Assembly: GCF_000242615.2 (NCBI RefSeq)
Contig: NZ_KI912268.1
Span: 1,319,725-1,383,724, forward strand
Source of the DNA: Holophaga foetida DSM 6591
GTDB lineage: Bacteria; Acidobacteriota; Holophagae; Holophagales; Holophagaceae
Direction of reading: 5' to 3'
Length of the DNA stretch: 64,000 nucleotides
In this document: piece by piece, positions 16,610 to 25,553 of the stretch
How the letters are laid out: every line of letters starts with the position of its first letter
Position numbering within the stretch: the first letter of the stretch is position 1
Program-made: the position numbers and the translations under genes
The notes under the pieces: generated by a model
What the model was told of the DNA's origin: nothing
Database searches by the model: none
What the model saw: the letters and a program-made list of their open reading frames with translations, nothing else

Positions 16610-18315
16610 TGCCGAACGATGCCTTTGCCATGAACGGCCCCGAAAGCGAGCGCCGAGCCCTGCTCCTGCTCCTGCTCTTCGGACTGATCATCTTCGGGGC
16701 GGGGATCGGGCTTCGGGACCCCTGGCCCGCTGATGAACCCCGTTTCGCCCTGGTGGCACGCCAGATGGTGGATTCCGGACATTGGCTCTTCCCCATGCGG
16801 GGCGGGGAGCTCTACCCCGACAAGCCGCCCATGTTCATGTGGGCCATCGCCTGCTTCTACAAGCTCACGGGTTCCCTGCGGGTGGCCTTCCTGCTGCCCT
16901 CGGCCCTGGCTTCCCTGGGCACCCTCGCCCTGGTCTTCGACCTGGGGCGGCGCCTCTGGGACCGGGCCACGGCCTGGCGGGCTGGCCTCCTGATGCTCCT
17001 CGTCGTCCAGTTCACCCTCCAGGCCCGCACAGCCCAGATCGATGCCCTCGTGACCTTCTTCATCACCCTGGGGGTCTATGCCCTGCTCCGCTTCCTAACG
17101 GAGGGCGGCTGGGACTGGTTCGCCCTGGGCTGGTTCGCCGCAGGGCTGGGAATCATCACCAAGGGGGTCGGGATCCTGGCCCTCTTCGTCCTGATTCCGG
17201 CCCTCTGGACCCATCGCCAGGAACTGAAGGCCGCAGGTGGCAAGGCGTGGGCCAAGGGGCTCGTGGGCCCCCTCTGCCTCCTGCTGGCCATGGCGCTCTG
17301 GGTTGTGCCCATGCTTCTGGTGGTGAAAGCCAGCGGGAACCCGGATTTCCTGGCGTACCGCAACAACATCCTCTTCCGCCAGACCGTCACCCGCTATGGC
17401 GCCTCCTGGCACCATGTCGCCCCCTGGTACGACTACATCGTCTCCGTGATCCCAGGTTTCTGGCTCCCGGTCTCCCTGCTGCTGCCATGGCTGGTGGCGC
17501 TTCCCTGGTTCAAGGCCGTCCGGGAGGGAGACCGCCGCATCACCCTGCTGCTTGGCTACCTCGTCCTGGTACTGATCTTCTTCTCGTGCTCTGCGGGGAA
17601 GCGGGGGGTCTATATCCTCCCGGCGGTCCCTGCCCTGGTCCTGGCGACGGCACCCTACCTGCCGGAACTGCTGGAGCGCCCATGGCCCCGTCGCCTGTGG
17701 TGGGGATTGGCGGGTCTCCTGACCCTTCTGGCCGTGGCTCTGCCGGTGATCTTCTTCGCCAAGCCGGAACTCACCGGGAAACTCGTGGAGGCCGGAGCCC
17801 AGGCCCCCACCCTGGCGGCCTCACTCCTGGCCCTGGCCTGCCTGGCGGCCATGATCACCTTCCGCCGCTCCATCCTCGCGGCCCTGGGGACCATCCTGGC
17901 CGCCCTCTGGCTATTCGTCGGCTTCGGAATCAGTCCCGCCATCAATGAGGCCAGGACCCCCGCAAGCACCATGAGGCGGATGGAAGCCCTGACCCCTCCG
18001 GGCTCCCAGGTGGTCCTGGTGGCCTACAAGGAGCAGTTCCTGCTATTTACAGGGCGCCCCCTGAACCACCTGCCCTATCTCATGCCTTTCCCCCAGCAGG
18101 CCCTTCTGGCGGCCCACTGGCAGGCGGAGGGAGCCGACCGCTGGGTGATGGGACCCCAGCGACACCTGTCGGGGCAGTTCGACCTGAGTCAGGCCCAGCC
18201 CCTGGGCAAGCGCCACGGCGAGAACTGGCTCCTCCTCCCCCCGGGTTCCGCCCGCCCCAAGGGCACCGTCCCCGAGGGACCCATTCACAGATTCATCCCA
18301 TACGCGCAGAATTAG
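16609..18315 (+). CDS. ArnT-like glycosyltransferase (GT-C fold, lipid A acceptor)
   Basis: A 568-residue integral membrane transferase of the PMT/ArnT group, which uses a polyprenyl-phosphate sugar in the periplasm. It has about 11-12 helices, and the first periplasmic loop carries DPWPADEPRFA, the conserved acidic catalytic motif. The sequence YPDKPPMFMWAIA and the GIITKGVGIL loop also match ArnT. The C-terminal 100 residues form a soluble periplasmic domain. Sharing an operon with a GT2 lipid-sugar synthase, an epimerase and a flippase indicates the same pathway. The donor sugar is probably a uronic acid, from context. Confidence 0.85.
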   Translation: MPNDAFAMNGPESERRALLLLLLFGLIIFGAGIGLRDPWPADEPRFALVARQMVDSGHWLFPMRGGELYPDKPPMFMWAIACFYKLTGSLRVAFLLPSALASLGTLALVFDLGRRLWDRATAWRAGLLMLLVVQFTLQARTAQIDALVTFFITLGVYALLRFLTEGGWDWFALGWFAAGLGIITKGVGILALFVLIPALWTHRQELKAAGGKAWAKGLVGPLCLLLAMALWVVPMLLVVKASGNPDFLAYRNNILFRQTVTRYGASWHHVAPWYDYIVSVIPGFWLPVSLLLPWLVALPWFKAVREGDRRITLLLGYLVLVLIFFSCSAGKRGVYILPAVPALVLATAPYLPELLERPWPRRLWWGLAGLLTLLAVALPVIFFAKPELTGKLVEAGAQAPTLAASLLALACLAAMITFRRSILAALGTILAALWLFVGFGISPAINEARTPASTMRRMEALTPPGSQVVLVAYKEQFLLFTGRPLNHLPYLMPFPQQALLAAHWQAEGADRWVMGPQRHLSGQFDLSQAQPLGKRHGENWLLLPPGSARPKGTVPEGPIHRFIPYAQN

Positions 18316-18318
18316 CCC

Positions 18319-19326
18319 ATGAAGATACTCCTCACCGGTGCCGCCGGATTCATCGCCCATCATGTGGCCGAACGCCTGCTGGACCAGGGCCTGGAGCTCG
18401 TGGGTGTGGATAATTTCACACCCTACTACGACCTGACCCTGAAGGAGGCCCGATTGGCCCGCCTGGAGGGGCGGCAGGGCTTCCGCTTCGTCCGGATGGA
18501 TCTGTCGGATCGGGCCGCGACTGCCGCCCTCTTTGAACAGGAGCGTTTCGACCGCGTCATCCACTTGGCGGCCCAGCCTGGGGTCCGGTATTCCCTCGAG
18601 CACCCCTTCGACTATGTGGACGCCAATCTGACCGCCCATCTGGCGATCCTGGAGGGCTGCCGCAACACCGGCGTCGGGCACCTCATCTACGCCAGTTCCA
18701 GCTCGGTCTACGGCATGAACCGGGAGACCCCGTTCAGCACCGCCCAGCGCACGGACCACCCCATCAGCCTCTATGCCGCCACCAAGAAGGCCAACGAGAT
18801 GATGGCCCACAGCTATGCCCACCTCTTCCGGATCCCCACCACCGGCCTGCGGTTCTTCACGGTCTATGGGCCCTGGGGACGACCGGACATGGCCACATTC
18901 TCCTTCACCCGGGCCATCCTGGAAGGCCGCTCCATCGATGTCTACGGCGAAGGCGCCATGAAGCGTGACTTCACCTATGTGGGCGATATCGCCGACTCCG
19001 TAGTGGCCCTTCTGGAACGCCAACCGGAGCCCGACCCGACCTGGACCGTGGAGACCGGCGATCCCGCCGCCAGCTCAGCCCCCCATCGGATCTACAACAT
19101 CGGCAACGGGGAGCCCGTTCTCCTGATGGACTTCATCCACACCCTGGAACGCCTCCTGGGAAAGGAGGCCAAGCTGGTCATGAAGCCCATCCAGCCGGGA
19201 GATGTCCTGGAGACCAGCTCCGACACCTCCCCCCTGACGGCGCTTCTGGGGCATCGGCCCTATACACCCCTGGCGGTGGGCCTGGGGCACTTCGTCCGCT
19301 GGTACCGAGACTTCTATTCCCTCTGA
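18319..19326 (+). CDS. NAD-dependent nucleotide-sugar epimerase, UDP-glucuronate 4-epimerase type
   Basis: A 335-residue extended short-chain dehydrogenase. The Rossmann start is TGAAGFIAHH, where the third Gly of GxxGxxG is Ala13. The catalytic set is the Ser run in YASSSSVYG and the YAATK motif. VDNFTPYYDLTLKEARL and the DFTYVGDIADSV segment are typical of UDP-glucuronate/UDP-GlcNAc epimerases of the UGE group. It would supply UDP-galacturonic acid or a similar sugar to the GT2 enzyme. Only 3 bp separate it from the ArnT-like gene. Confidence 0.85.
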   Translation: MKILLTGAAGFIAHHVAERLLDQGLELVGVDNFTPYYDLTLKEARLARLEGRQGFRFVRMDLSDRAATAALFEQERFDRVIHLAAQPGVRYSLEHPFDYVDANLTAHLAILEGCRNTGVGHLIYASSSSVYGMNRETPFSTAQRTDHPISLYAATKKANEMMAHSYAHLFRIPTTGLRFFTVYGPWGRPDMATFSFTRAILEGRSIDVYGEGAMKRDFTYVGDIADSVVALLERQPEPDPTWTVETGDPAASSAPHRIYNIGNGEPVLLMDFIHTLERLLGKEAKLVMKPIQPGDVLETSSDTSPLTALLGHRPYTPLAVGLGHFVRWYRDFYSL

Positions 19327-19334
19327 AAGCGCCC

Positions 19335-19742
19335 ATGAATCCCCACATGAAAGCCCTTCCCCTCATCGTCACCGGCGTCCTCCTGAACGCCTTCGCCCAG
19401 ATCGTCATGAAGAAGGCTGTCCAGGCCGAGGGGATGCAGTGGAGCCTCATGCCCCTCATCCGCCTCTTCCTGAACCCCTGGATGCTGCTCTGCCTGACCT
19501 GCTACGCCCTCAGCGTGGTGGTGTGGGCCGCCGCCCTCAAGTTTGTTTCGGTGAACTTCGCCTATCCCTTCCTGGCCTTGGGCTTCCTGGCCAACGCCTT
19601 CATGTGCCGCCTCATCCTGGGGGAGTCCATCCCGACCATGCGCTGGGTGGCTCTGGCGATCATCATGGCCGGGGTGGGCCTGCAGGCCTATAGTGGGAAG
19701 AACGAGGCCACCCCCACCCCCCCCACGGGCCGTTCCAGGTAG
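19335..19742 (+). CDS. EmrE/SMR-type small membrane protein, probable lipid-linked sugar flippase subunit
   Basis: A 135-residue protein with four helices, like ArnE/ArnF, which move undecaprenyl-phosphate aminoarabinose across the inner membrane. The order of helices and motifs such as LLNAFAQIVMKKAV and FAYPFLALGF match the EamA/SMR superfamily. The C-terminus is a short Pro/Thr-rich tail. It is the last gene of the lipid-sugar operon, which favours flipping of the GT2 product over drug export. ArnE/F work as a pair; only one such subunit is seen here, so it may act as a homodimer. Confidence 0.75.
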   Translation: MNPHMKALPLIVTGVLLNAFAQIVMKKAVQAEGMQWSLMPLIRLFLNPWMLLCLTCYALSVVVWAAALKFVSVNFAYPFLALGFLANAFMCRLILGESIPTMRWVALAIIMAGVGLQAYSGKNEATPTPPTGRSR

Positions 19743-19758
19743 CCAGACGACTGCTCCC

Positions 19759-20877
19759 ATGCTCATAGCCACCCAGTTCAAGCCCATGCCTTTCGAGTGG
19801 CCCCTGCCTGGGCAGGAGCCGAGGGATTTCCGGGTCCTGGTGGTGGACGATCAGGAGATCGTGCGGATAATGCTGATCAAGATCCTCCAGCGGAACGGCT
19901 TCGAGGTTCTGGAGGCGGCAAGTGGCCCGGAAACCTTGACCCTTCTGGAGCGGGAGCGGGTGGACCTGATCCTGAGCGACATCAAGATGCCGGGCATGAA
20001 CGGCATCGAACTGGTGAAGGCCATCCAGCCCCGGATTCCCGAGACCTCCATCGTGATGGTCAGTTCCCTGGACAACGTCGAGATGTCCATGGAGTGCCTC
20101 CGGCTCGGAGCCTACGGCTATGTCCTGAAGCCCTTCAAGACCAACGGCATCCTGGTGGCCGTGGCCAATGCCCTGCGACGACGGATGCTGGAACTGCACT
20201 TCCGGGACCGGGAAGCCATCCTGGCCCAGAAGGTACGGGAGCAGACCACTGAGATACGACAGAGCCGCGAGGAGATCGCATTCCGGCTCCTGGCGGCCAG
20301 TGAGCACCGGGACAACGAAACCGGCGCCCACGTGCGACGCATCGGCCTCTACGCCGCCGCCATGGGGCGCATACTGGGCATGGACGAGAACACCCTGGAG
20401 CACCTGGGGGCCGCGGCCCAGATGCACGATATCGGCAAGATCGGCGTCCCCGACCGCATCCTCCAGAAGGACGGGCACCTCACCCCCGAGGAGTGGATCA
20501 TCATGAAGACCCACACCACCATGGGCGCCAATATCCTGCGGGATTCCGCCGTCCCCTTCATCGAGATGGGCGCCCGCATCGCCGCATGCCACCATGAGAA
20601 GTTCGATGGCACGGGCTACCCCGCAGGCCAAGCCGGAGTAGCCATTCCCATCGAGGCGCGGATCACCGCCCTGGTGGATGTCTACGATGCCCTCAGCAGC
20701 AAGCGGATCTACAAACGGGCCTGGAGCGAGGAGGCGACCCTCCAGTACATCCGGGAAAACCGGGATCGCCATTTCGATGGAAGGCTGGTAGACGTGTTCC
20801 TGAACCATTTCGAGGCATTCCGGGCCATCCTCAACGCACACCCGGATCAGTTCGCCGGAGAAGAATACCTGAGATGA
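19759..20877 (+). CDS. RpfG-like response regulator with HD-GYP output
   Basis: A 372-residue two-domain regulator. The receiver (about 25-145) has the acidic pair Asp30-Asp31, phospho-acceptor Asp74 in LILSDIKMPG and the Lys in VLKPFK. The HD-GYP domain follows a helical linker and has QMHDIGKIGVPDRIL and HHEKFDGTGYP, so it should hydrolyse cyclic-di-GMP. The start ATG at 19759 is the first with a complete N-terminus; a longer in-frame start overlaps the flippase gene. It overlaps buk downstream by ATGA, an unusual pairing of a regulator with an acid kinase. No cognate histidine kinase is adjacent. Confidence 0.88.
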   Translation: MLIATQFKPMPFEWPLPGQEPRDFRVLVVDDQEIVRIMLIKILQRNGFEVLEAASGPETLTLLERERVDLILSDIKMPGMNGIELVKAIQPRIPETSIVMVSSLDNVEMSMECLRLGAYGYVLKPFKTNGILVAVANALRRRMLELHFRDREAILAQKVREQTTEIRQSREEIAFRLLAASEHRDNETGAHVRRIGLYAAAMGRILGMDENTLEHLGAAAQMHDIGKIGVPDRILQKDGHLTPEEWIIMKTHTTMGANILRDSAVPFIEMGARIAACHHEKFDGTGYPAGQAGVAIPIEARITALVDVYDALSSKRIYKRAWSEEATLQYIRENRDRHFDGRLVDVFLNHFEAFRAILNAHPDQFAGEEYLR

Positions 20878-21965
20878 ATTCAAGTATCCGGATACTGGCC
20901 GTCAATCCCGGGTCCACCTCGACCCGCATAGCGCTATTCGAAGGCACCTCAGAGCAGGCCTCCTCCGAGCTCACTCACCTCCCTGTGGATCTACGCTGCC
21001 TGCCGAACATCCAGGACCAGCTCCCCCTTCGCCTGCGGGCTATCCAGGGCTTTCTGGAAGCGCAACAGGTCCAGGTGGCCAGTCTGGACGCCGTGGTGGG
21101 CCGAGGGGGGCTCCTGCACCCCCTTCCCCACGGAACCTACCGCATCAACGAACGGATGCTGGAGGATCTCCGGACGGGTGTCCAGGGACAGCACGCATCC
21201 AACCTCGGCGGGCTTCTGGCTTTCGAACTGGTAAAAGACACCGGGAAACCGGCATTCATCGTGGATCCGGTGGTGGTGGATGAGCTTCTGGAGCGGGTCC
21301 GCATCACAGGTCTGAAGGGAATCCGTCGACGGCCCATCAGCCACGCCCTGAGCCAGGTGGCCAGCGGGCACCGCTTCGCTGCGGAGCGCAGCAGCCGCTA
21401 CGACGCCCTCAACCTCATCGTGGCGCATCTCGGGGGAGGCATCTCCGTAGGAGCCCACCACCACGGACGATGCGTGGACGTCAATGACGCCCTGGGGGGT
21501 GAAGGCCCATTCTCCCCCCAGCGGACAGGCTCCCTGCCAGCCTTTCCACTGATCGACCTCTGCTATTCCGGTCGGCACAACCGGGATCAGGTGCGCCGCA
21601 TGGTGGTGGGAGAGGGGGGCCTCATGAACCTCCTGGGCACATCCGATGTCCGGGTCCTCACCCAGCGCTATCTGGCAGGAGAGAGCGAAGTCGTGGAGGT
21701 CCTGGACGCCATGGTCTACGCCATCGCCAAGGCCATTGCCGCCCTCTGGCCCGCCTTCGACGGCGAGTCCGTGGACCAGATCATCATCACCGGCGGCGTG
21801 GCCCGGAGCGAACCCCTGATGGCCAAGCTTCTGAAAGGTCTGGCGGCCCTCCCTGCGGGGATCACCCTCTACCCCGGCGAGAACGAGATGCTCGCCCTGG
21901 CTGAAGGCGCCCTGAGGGTGCTGGAGGGCCGGGAAGAGGCGAAGGACTACGCGCAGCGGAACTGA
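20874..21965 (+). CDS. buk: Butyrate/acetate-type acid kinase
   Basis: A 363-residue ASKHA kinase that converts acyl phosphate and ADP to acid and ATP. The N-terminal ILAVNPGSTSTRIALFEG, the VGRGGLLHPLPHGTY loop and the LIVAHLGGGISVGAH phosphate segment identify the butyrate kinase branch. Acetate kinases share NxGSSS but differ in the other motifs. No acetate kinase is in the window, while pta lies 1.6 kb away, so this enzyme may serve acetate formation. Branched-chain or butyrate turnover is the alternative. It is translationally coupled to the HD-GYP regulator. Confidence 0.9.
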   Translation: MNSSIRILAVNPGSTSTRIALFEGTSEQASSELTHLPVDLRCLPNIQDQLPLRLRAIQGFLEAQQVQVASLDAVVGRGGLLHPLPHGTYRINERMLEDLRTGVQGQHASNLGGLLAFELVKDTGKPAFIVDPVVVDELLERVRITGLKGIRRRPISHALSQVASGHRFAAERSSRYDALNLIVAHLGGGISVGAHHHGRCVDVNDALGGEGPFSPQRTGSLPAFPLIDLCYSGRHNRDQVRRMVVGEGGLMNLLGTSDVRVLTQRYLAGESEVVEVLDAMVYAIAKAIAALWPAFDGESVDQIIITGGVARSEPLMAKLLKGLAALPAGITLYPGENEMLALAEGALRVLEGREEAKDYAQRN

Positions 21966-21993
21966 TGCCAATTGCAGTCATAGCAGACGATTT

Positions 21994-22342
21994 CCCGATT
22001 ATCGGCTTTGCTCAGCCGAAAAAGACATGAGCTGGGATGCCCAGGATAAAAGGGATGAAAAGCAGCTGACAGGAGGCTCGGCGCTCTGGCTAGGTTCAGG
22101 AAGGGCGAGGGGGCTATGGCACGTGGGCGTGCCTACGCCCCCTTGCCCTTCCTGAACGCGTGCGGCTTTGCCGCGCGCCCCCGCATAGCGGGGCGGGCCA
22201 GATCGCCTTTGTGAACCATCGTTGCCCGCTGATTGCTTTATCCTGTTCATCCTTTGCATCCCAGCTGAAGTCATTGCCTTTCGGTGCCTGCCAAAGGCCT
22301 TCCTAGCCCCTCGGGTTTGGCTGAAGCAAACCGATAATCGGG
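21994..22342. repeat. Intergenic mosaic repeat with inverted ends (copy 1)
   Basis: The 436-bp spacer between buk and the VOC gene has no gene. It is bounded by CCCGATTATCGG (21994-22005) and CCGATAATCGGG (22331-22342), each followed inward by a TTTGCTYAGCC-like block and a GCTGGGAT...GGATAAAA block, so the element is a large imperfect palindrome. Its core holds a strong hairpin, GTTCAGGAAGGGC (from about 22094) against GCCCTTCCTGAAC (to about 22156). The right half matches 41647-41770 in inverse orientation. Confidence 0.65.
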
Positions 22343-22401
22343 TAGGCTTTTCTCCTCGGGGAAACCGGGATCCGTGGCCCTCAAAGCGCCGGGTGGACCG
22401 A

Positions 22402-22806
22402 CTATTTCTCCTGGAACAGCTCGATCGACTCCCCATCCGGGCCGGTGAAGAACGCAATCCGGGCTGGCAGGGGCGGCGCGCTGGGAATGACGATGTCTTT
22501 GGGTTCGACCGTGACAGGAGCACCCGCGGCCCTGACCCGTTCGAGAAGCCCCGCGCAGTCACGGCTGCGCAAGGCCAGGTGGAACCAGTGGGCTTCAGGT
22601 TTCAGGGGGGGAGTTCCCCCCGCGAAAACTTCCAGATAGTTGCCTGATCCTGCATCCAGCAGGGCACCGCGCCCTTCTCCTTCACCCCAGGTCCGGGCCA
22701 GCGGAAAACCTAGCACCGTTGTGTAGAAGGCCAGACTCCGGTCGAAATCACTGACCCGGATGGCCACATGGTGAAAGCCTGCAATGCCAGCGTCTGGTGA
22801 TGCCAC
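22402..22806 (-). CDS. VOC-superfamily protein
   Basis: A 134-residue vicinal-oxygen-chelate protein with two paired modules: the first from GFHHVAIRVSDFDRSLAFYTTVLGF, the second from WFHLALRSRDCAGLLERV. Likely metal-binding positions are His12, Glu in YLEVF, His in HWFHLAL and Glu in SIELFQ. It has no close similarity to the VOC protein at 10779-11222 beyond the fold. The substrate is unknown. The spacer upstream (about 140 bp) is shared with the divergent gene at 22948. Confidence 0.75.
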   Translation of the reverse strand: MASPDAGIAGFHHVAIRVSDFDRSLAFYTTVLGFPLARTWGEGEGRGALLDAGSGNYLEVFAGGTPPLKPEAHWFHLALRSRDCAGLLERVRAAGAPVTVEPKDIVIPSAPPLPARIAFFTGPDGESIELFQEK

Positions 22807-22947
22807 GGAACACTCCTGAAACGCCTCGGCTCTTCACGAGGCCACAAGCATGATAGAGCCGATCTCCGCTGGGGTGAGCAGAAAGGCGGCGGCCCGGTCG
22901 GCCTGTGCAACAATCAACCTTGGAAATCATGTGCGACAAGGACCCCA

Positions 22948-23514
22948 ATGACTGCATCTGCCAAAAAAGCCCCCAAGAAGGAAAAGGATAGGAAGCAGTC
23001 CCCGGAGGAACGGCTTGAAGCCAACCGCTACAACCAGATGATGTACGGTCCGACCGCAGGTGAGCTGAGACCAGTCCCCAAGAAAACCAATTACGGGGCT
23101 CCTTACCTCAAGCATCCGAAATTCCAGGAACTGATGACAGCCTTCAAGAAGGGCTCCGCCTTCAAGTTTGATGTTTCCGACAAGAGCAAGGTCTACACCG
23201 TCTCCACCAGGGAATCACAGATCCTGTTCGACGATAAAGTCATCTACTACTGTCGGCCCTTGAACAAGCACGAACAGAACCTGTTGCTGGACAGATCGGT
23301 AACCATCCAGCACCAGACCAATGAAGTCCTGGTCCACCTGGTATTCGCCGTCCTTCAAAGCCTCCCGGAGCTCGGTCCCATGCAGTTATCCTTCCGGCTC
23401 AACCAGTTCCAGTATGGTTCGGAAACCCTGGAGGCTGGCATCGCCACCCAGGGCCCCAACCTTCTGCTGGGCTCCTTCAAGCACATCAAGGCCCAGGAAA
23501 AGACCAGAACCTAG
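22948..23514 (+). CDS. Hypothetical protein with Lys-rich N-terminus
   Basis: A soluble 188-residue protein that I do not recognise. The first 25 residues are very rich in Lys (KKAPKKEKDRKQ), suggesting nucleic acid or acidic surface binding. Residues about 70-185 look like a single alpha/beta domain, with VYTVSTRESQILFDD and LRLNQFQYG-like strands. It has no signal peptide or metal motif. It is followed at once by a strong two-way terminator. A TTGC-like promoter may lie in the spacer shared with the VOC gene. Confidence 0.55.
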   Translation: MTASAKKAPKKEKDRKQSPEERLEANRYNQMMYGPTAGELRPVPKKTNYGAPYLKHPKFQELMTAFKKGSAFKFDVSDKSKVYTVSTRESQILFDDKVIYYCRPLNKHEQNLLLDRSVTIQHQTNEVLVHLVFAVLQSLPELGPMQLSFRLNQFQYGSETLEAGIATQGPNLLLGSFKHIKAQEKTRT

Positions 23515-23515
23515 A

Positions 23516-23544
23516 AAAAGCGCCCGGCGGAACCGGGCGCTTTT
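23516..23544. terminator. Bidirectional Rho-independent terminator
   Basis: AAAAGCGCCCGG, a five-base loop and CCGGGCGCTTTT form a perfect GC-rich stem with A and T runs on both sides. It serves the hypothetical gene on the plus strand and pta on the minus strand. Confidence 0.93.
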
Positions 23545-23562
23545 CATATCACGGCGAGACGC

Positions 23563-24573
23563 TTACTGCGCGCTCTGCATGATGGTCAGGATCACCGTGT
23601 TGACGATGTCCTCGGCGTTGCATCCGCGGCTGAGGTCGTTGCCGGGCTTGGCCAGGCCCTGGAGGAAGGGACCCACAGCGCTGCAGCCGCCCAGGCGCTC
23701 GGCAATCTTGTAGCCGATATTGCCAGCCTCGAGGCTGGGGAAGATCAGGACGTTGGCGTTGCCAGCCACCTTGGAGCCGGGGAACTTCTTCTGGCCCACG
23801 GCGGGCACCATGGCGGCATCGAACTGGATCTCGCCATCCACCTGGAGCTCGGGAGCGCGTTCACGGACGAGTTTGACACTCTCACGGACCTTGTCCACGA
23901 AGGCGTGCTCGGCAGATCCGGCGGTGCTGAAGCTCAGCATGGCCACCTTGGGATCGATGCCCAGCAGGGCCTTGGCGGAGGAGGCAGAGGCCACGGCGAT
24001 ATCGGCCAGCTGGTCAGAGTTGGGATCAATGTTCACAGCGCAGTCGCCGAAAAGCAGGGCACCCTTCTCGCCGAAACTGGCATCGGGGCTGACCATCAGG
24101 AAAGCACTGGAGACGGTCTTGATGCCCTTGGCCACGCCGATGGTGAGAAGGCAGGCTCGGACGGTCTCTCCGGTGGTATTGAGGGCACCAGCGACGAAGC
24201 CGTCGGCCTGGCCCAGCTTGACCATCATGCCGCCGAAGTAGAGGGGCGACTTCAGGGTCTCAGCGGCCTTCTCGGGGGTCATGCCCTTGTGCTTGCGGGA
24301 CTCGTAGAAGGCATCAGCGAGGGTCTGCGCCTCGGGATCAGTCTCGGGGTTCCGCAGGGTGGCACCCTCGAGGGAGATCCCCAGTTCCTTGGCCCGGGCC
24401 TGCATCTTCTCGGGATTGCCAAGCACGGTCAGGCGGCAGAGGCCTTCCTTCAGGATCTTGTCAGAGGCTACGAGCGTGCGGTCATCCACGCCCTCGGGCA
24501 GGACGATGTGGCGACCCAGTCCCTTGGCGCGCTCCCCGAAGGTCTTGAACCAAGCTTGGTGATTGGCATTCAT
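23563..24573 (-). CDS. pta: Phosphate acetyltransferase
   Basis: Pta converts acetyl-CoA and phosphate to acetyl phosphate and CoA. The 336-residue form lacks the N-terminal regulatory region of enterobacterial Pta. Motifs are [14 protein letters not shown] at the start, [16 protein letters not shown] and [17 protein letters not shown] at the end. The start at 24573 follows AAAGGAG at good spacing. With the Wood-Ljungdahl operon in this window and buk nearby, it is the likely route from acetyl-CoA to acetate with ATP formation. A phosphotransbutyrylase role is less likely from the motifs. Confidence 0.93.
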   Translation of the reverse strand: MNANHQAWFKTFGERAKGLGRHIVLPEGVDDRTLVASDKILKEGLCRLTVLGNPEKMQARAKELGISLEGATLRNPETDPEAQTLADAFYESRKHKGMTPEKAAETLKSPLYFGGMMVKLGQADGFVAGALNTTGETVRACLLTIGVAKGIKTVSSAFLMVSPDASFGEKGALLFGDCAVNIDPNSDQLADIAVASASSAKALLGIDPKVAMLSFSTAGSAEHAFVDKVRESVKLVRERAPELQVDGEIQFDAAMVPAVGQKKFPGSKVAGNANVLIFPSLEAGNIGYKIAERLGGCSAVGPFLQGLAKPGNDLSRGCNAEDIVNTVILTIMQSAQ

Positions 24574-24748
24574 GATGGCTCCTTTCAACCCTTCCAGTCT
24601 GCCAGCTTCCAAGGGGCTTCAAGCCTCCCGGATGTAAATCTCCGGCTTTTTTACAAGCAAACCGCGCCCGGGACACCATTATCAAAATCGAACATTTCAC
24701 GAGATACGCAGCTGAAACCGCTAGAATCAAAAAAAGCAGGATCCCGCC

Positions 24749-25498
24749 ATGCCCTTCCCAGTAGACCCCCACACCCACACCATCGCCTGCTCCCACGCGT
24801 ACAGCACCCTGGGGGAATACATCGCCGAGGCCAAGCGCAGGGGCATCCGCCTCTTCGCCAACACCGACCACGGCCCGAGGATGCCCGACGCCCCCCACCC
24901 CTGGCACTTCATCAACCTCAGGGTGATCCCCCGAATCGTCGACGGGGTTGGCATCCTGCGGGGCATCGAAGCCAATATCCGGGACATCGAAGGCACCCTC
25001 GACCTGCCCGGGGACAGCCCCGATGGCCTGGACCTGATCTTGGCGGCCTTCCACGAGCCGGTGTTCGCACCCAGGTCCAGCGAGGAGCACACCAGAGCCC
25101 TCATCAACGTCATGAAGCGGGGGCAGGCGGATATCATCGCCCACCCGGGGAATCCCAACTTTCCCATCGATATCGAGGCCGTGGTCCAGACAGCCGTGGA
25201 CTGCAACGTGGCCATCGAGATCAACAATTCTTCGTTCAGCGTATCCCGCAAGGGGAGCAAGCCTTACTGCAGGCTTATTGCCGAAGCCGCCCGGGACCTG
25301 GGGGCCACCCTGGTCATGGGCTCGGATGCCCACTTTGCCCCCTCCCTGGGCGATTTCAGCGAAGCCAGTGAACTGATCGAAGAGGCGGGCTTCCCCAGGG
25401 AACGCCTCCTCAACACCTCGCCCAGGGTATTCCTGGACTTCCTGGAACGGCGGGGACATGCGCGCATCCCGGAGTTGATGGCCCTGCGGCAAGGATGA
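24749..25498 (+). CDS. PHP-domain phosphoesterase (YcdX-like)
   Basis: A 249-residue trinuclear-metal phosphatase of the PHP superfamily. The ligands lie in [10 protein letters not shown] (three His), NTDHGPRMP, the Glu in GIEANI, the HE of [15 protein letters not shown] and the GSDAH near the C-terminus. The set matches YcdX, whose substrate is not firmly known. It is downstream of the divergent pta gene, with about 175 bp between the starts. A promoter there is likely, but no clear box was found. Confidence 0.88.
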   Translation: MPFPVDPHTHTIACSHAYSTLGEYIAEAKRRGIRLFANTDHGPRMPDAPHPWHFINLRVIPRIVDGVGILRGIEANIRDIEGTLDLPGDSPDGLDLILAAFHEPVFAPRSSEEHTRALINVMKRGQADIIAHPGNPNFPIDIEAVVQTAVDCNVAIEINNSSFSVSRKGSKPYCRLIAEAARDLGATLVMGSDAHFAPSLGDFSEASELIEEAGFPRERLLNTSPRVFLDFLERRGHARIPELMALRQG

Positions 25499-25553
25499 AT
25501 GTCATTCCTGTTCTCCTGATATCTGTGCAAAGCTGGTCATTAATGCTGCCGCC

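Noticed and set aside
21966..22401. A CRISPR array or attachment site suggested by repeated blocks.
   Set aside because: The blocks are inverted and unevenly spaced, with no constant repeat-spacer pattern and no cas or integrase genes.
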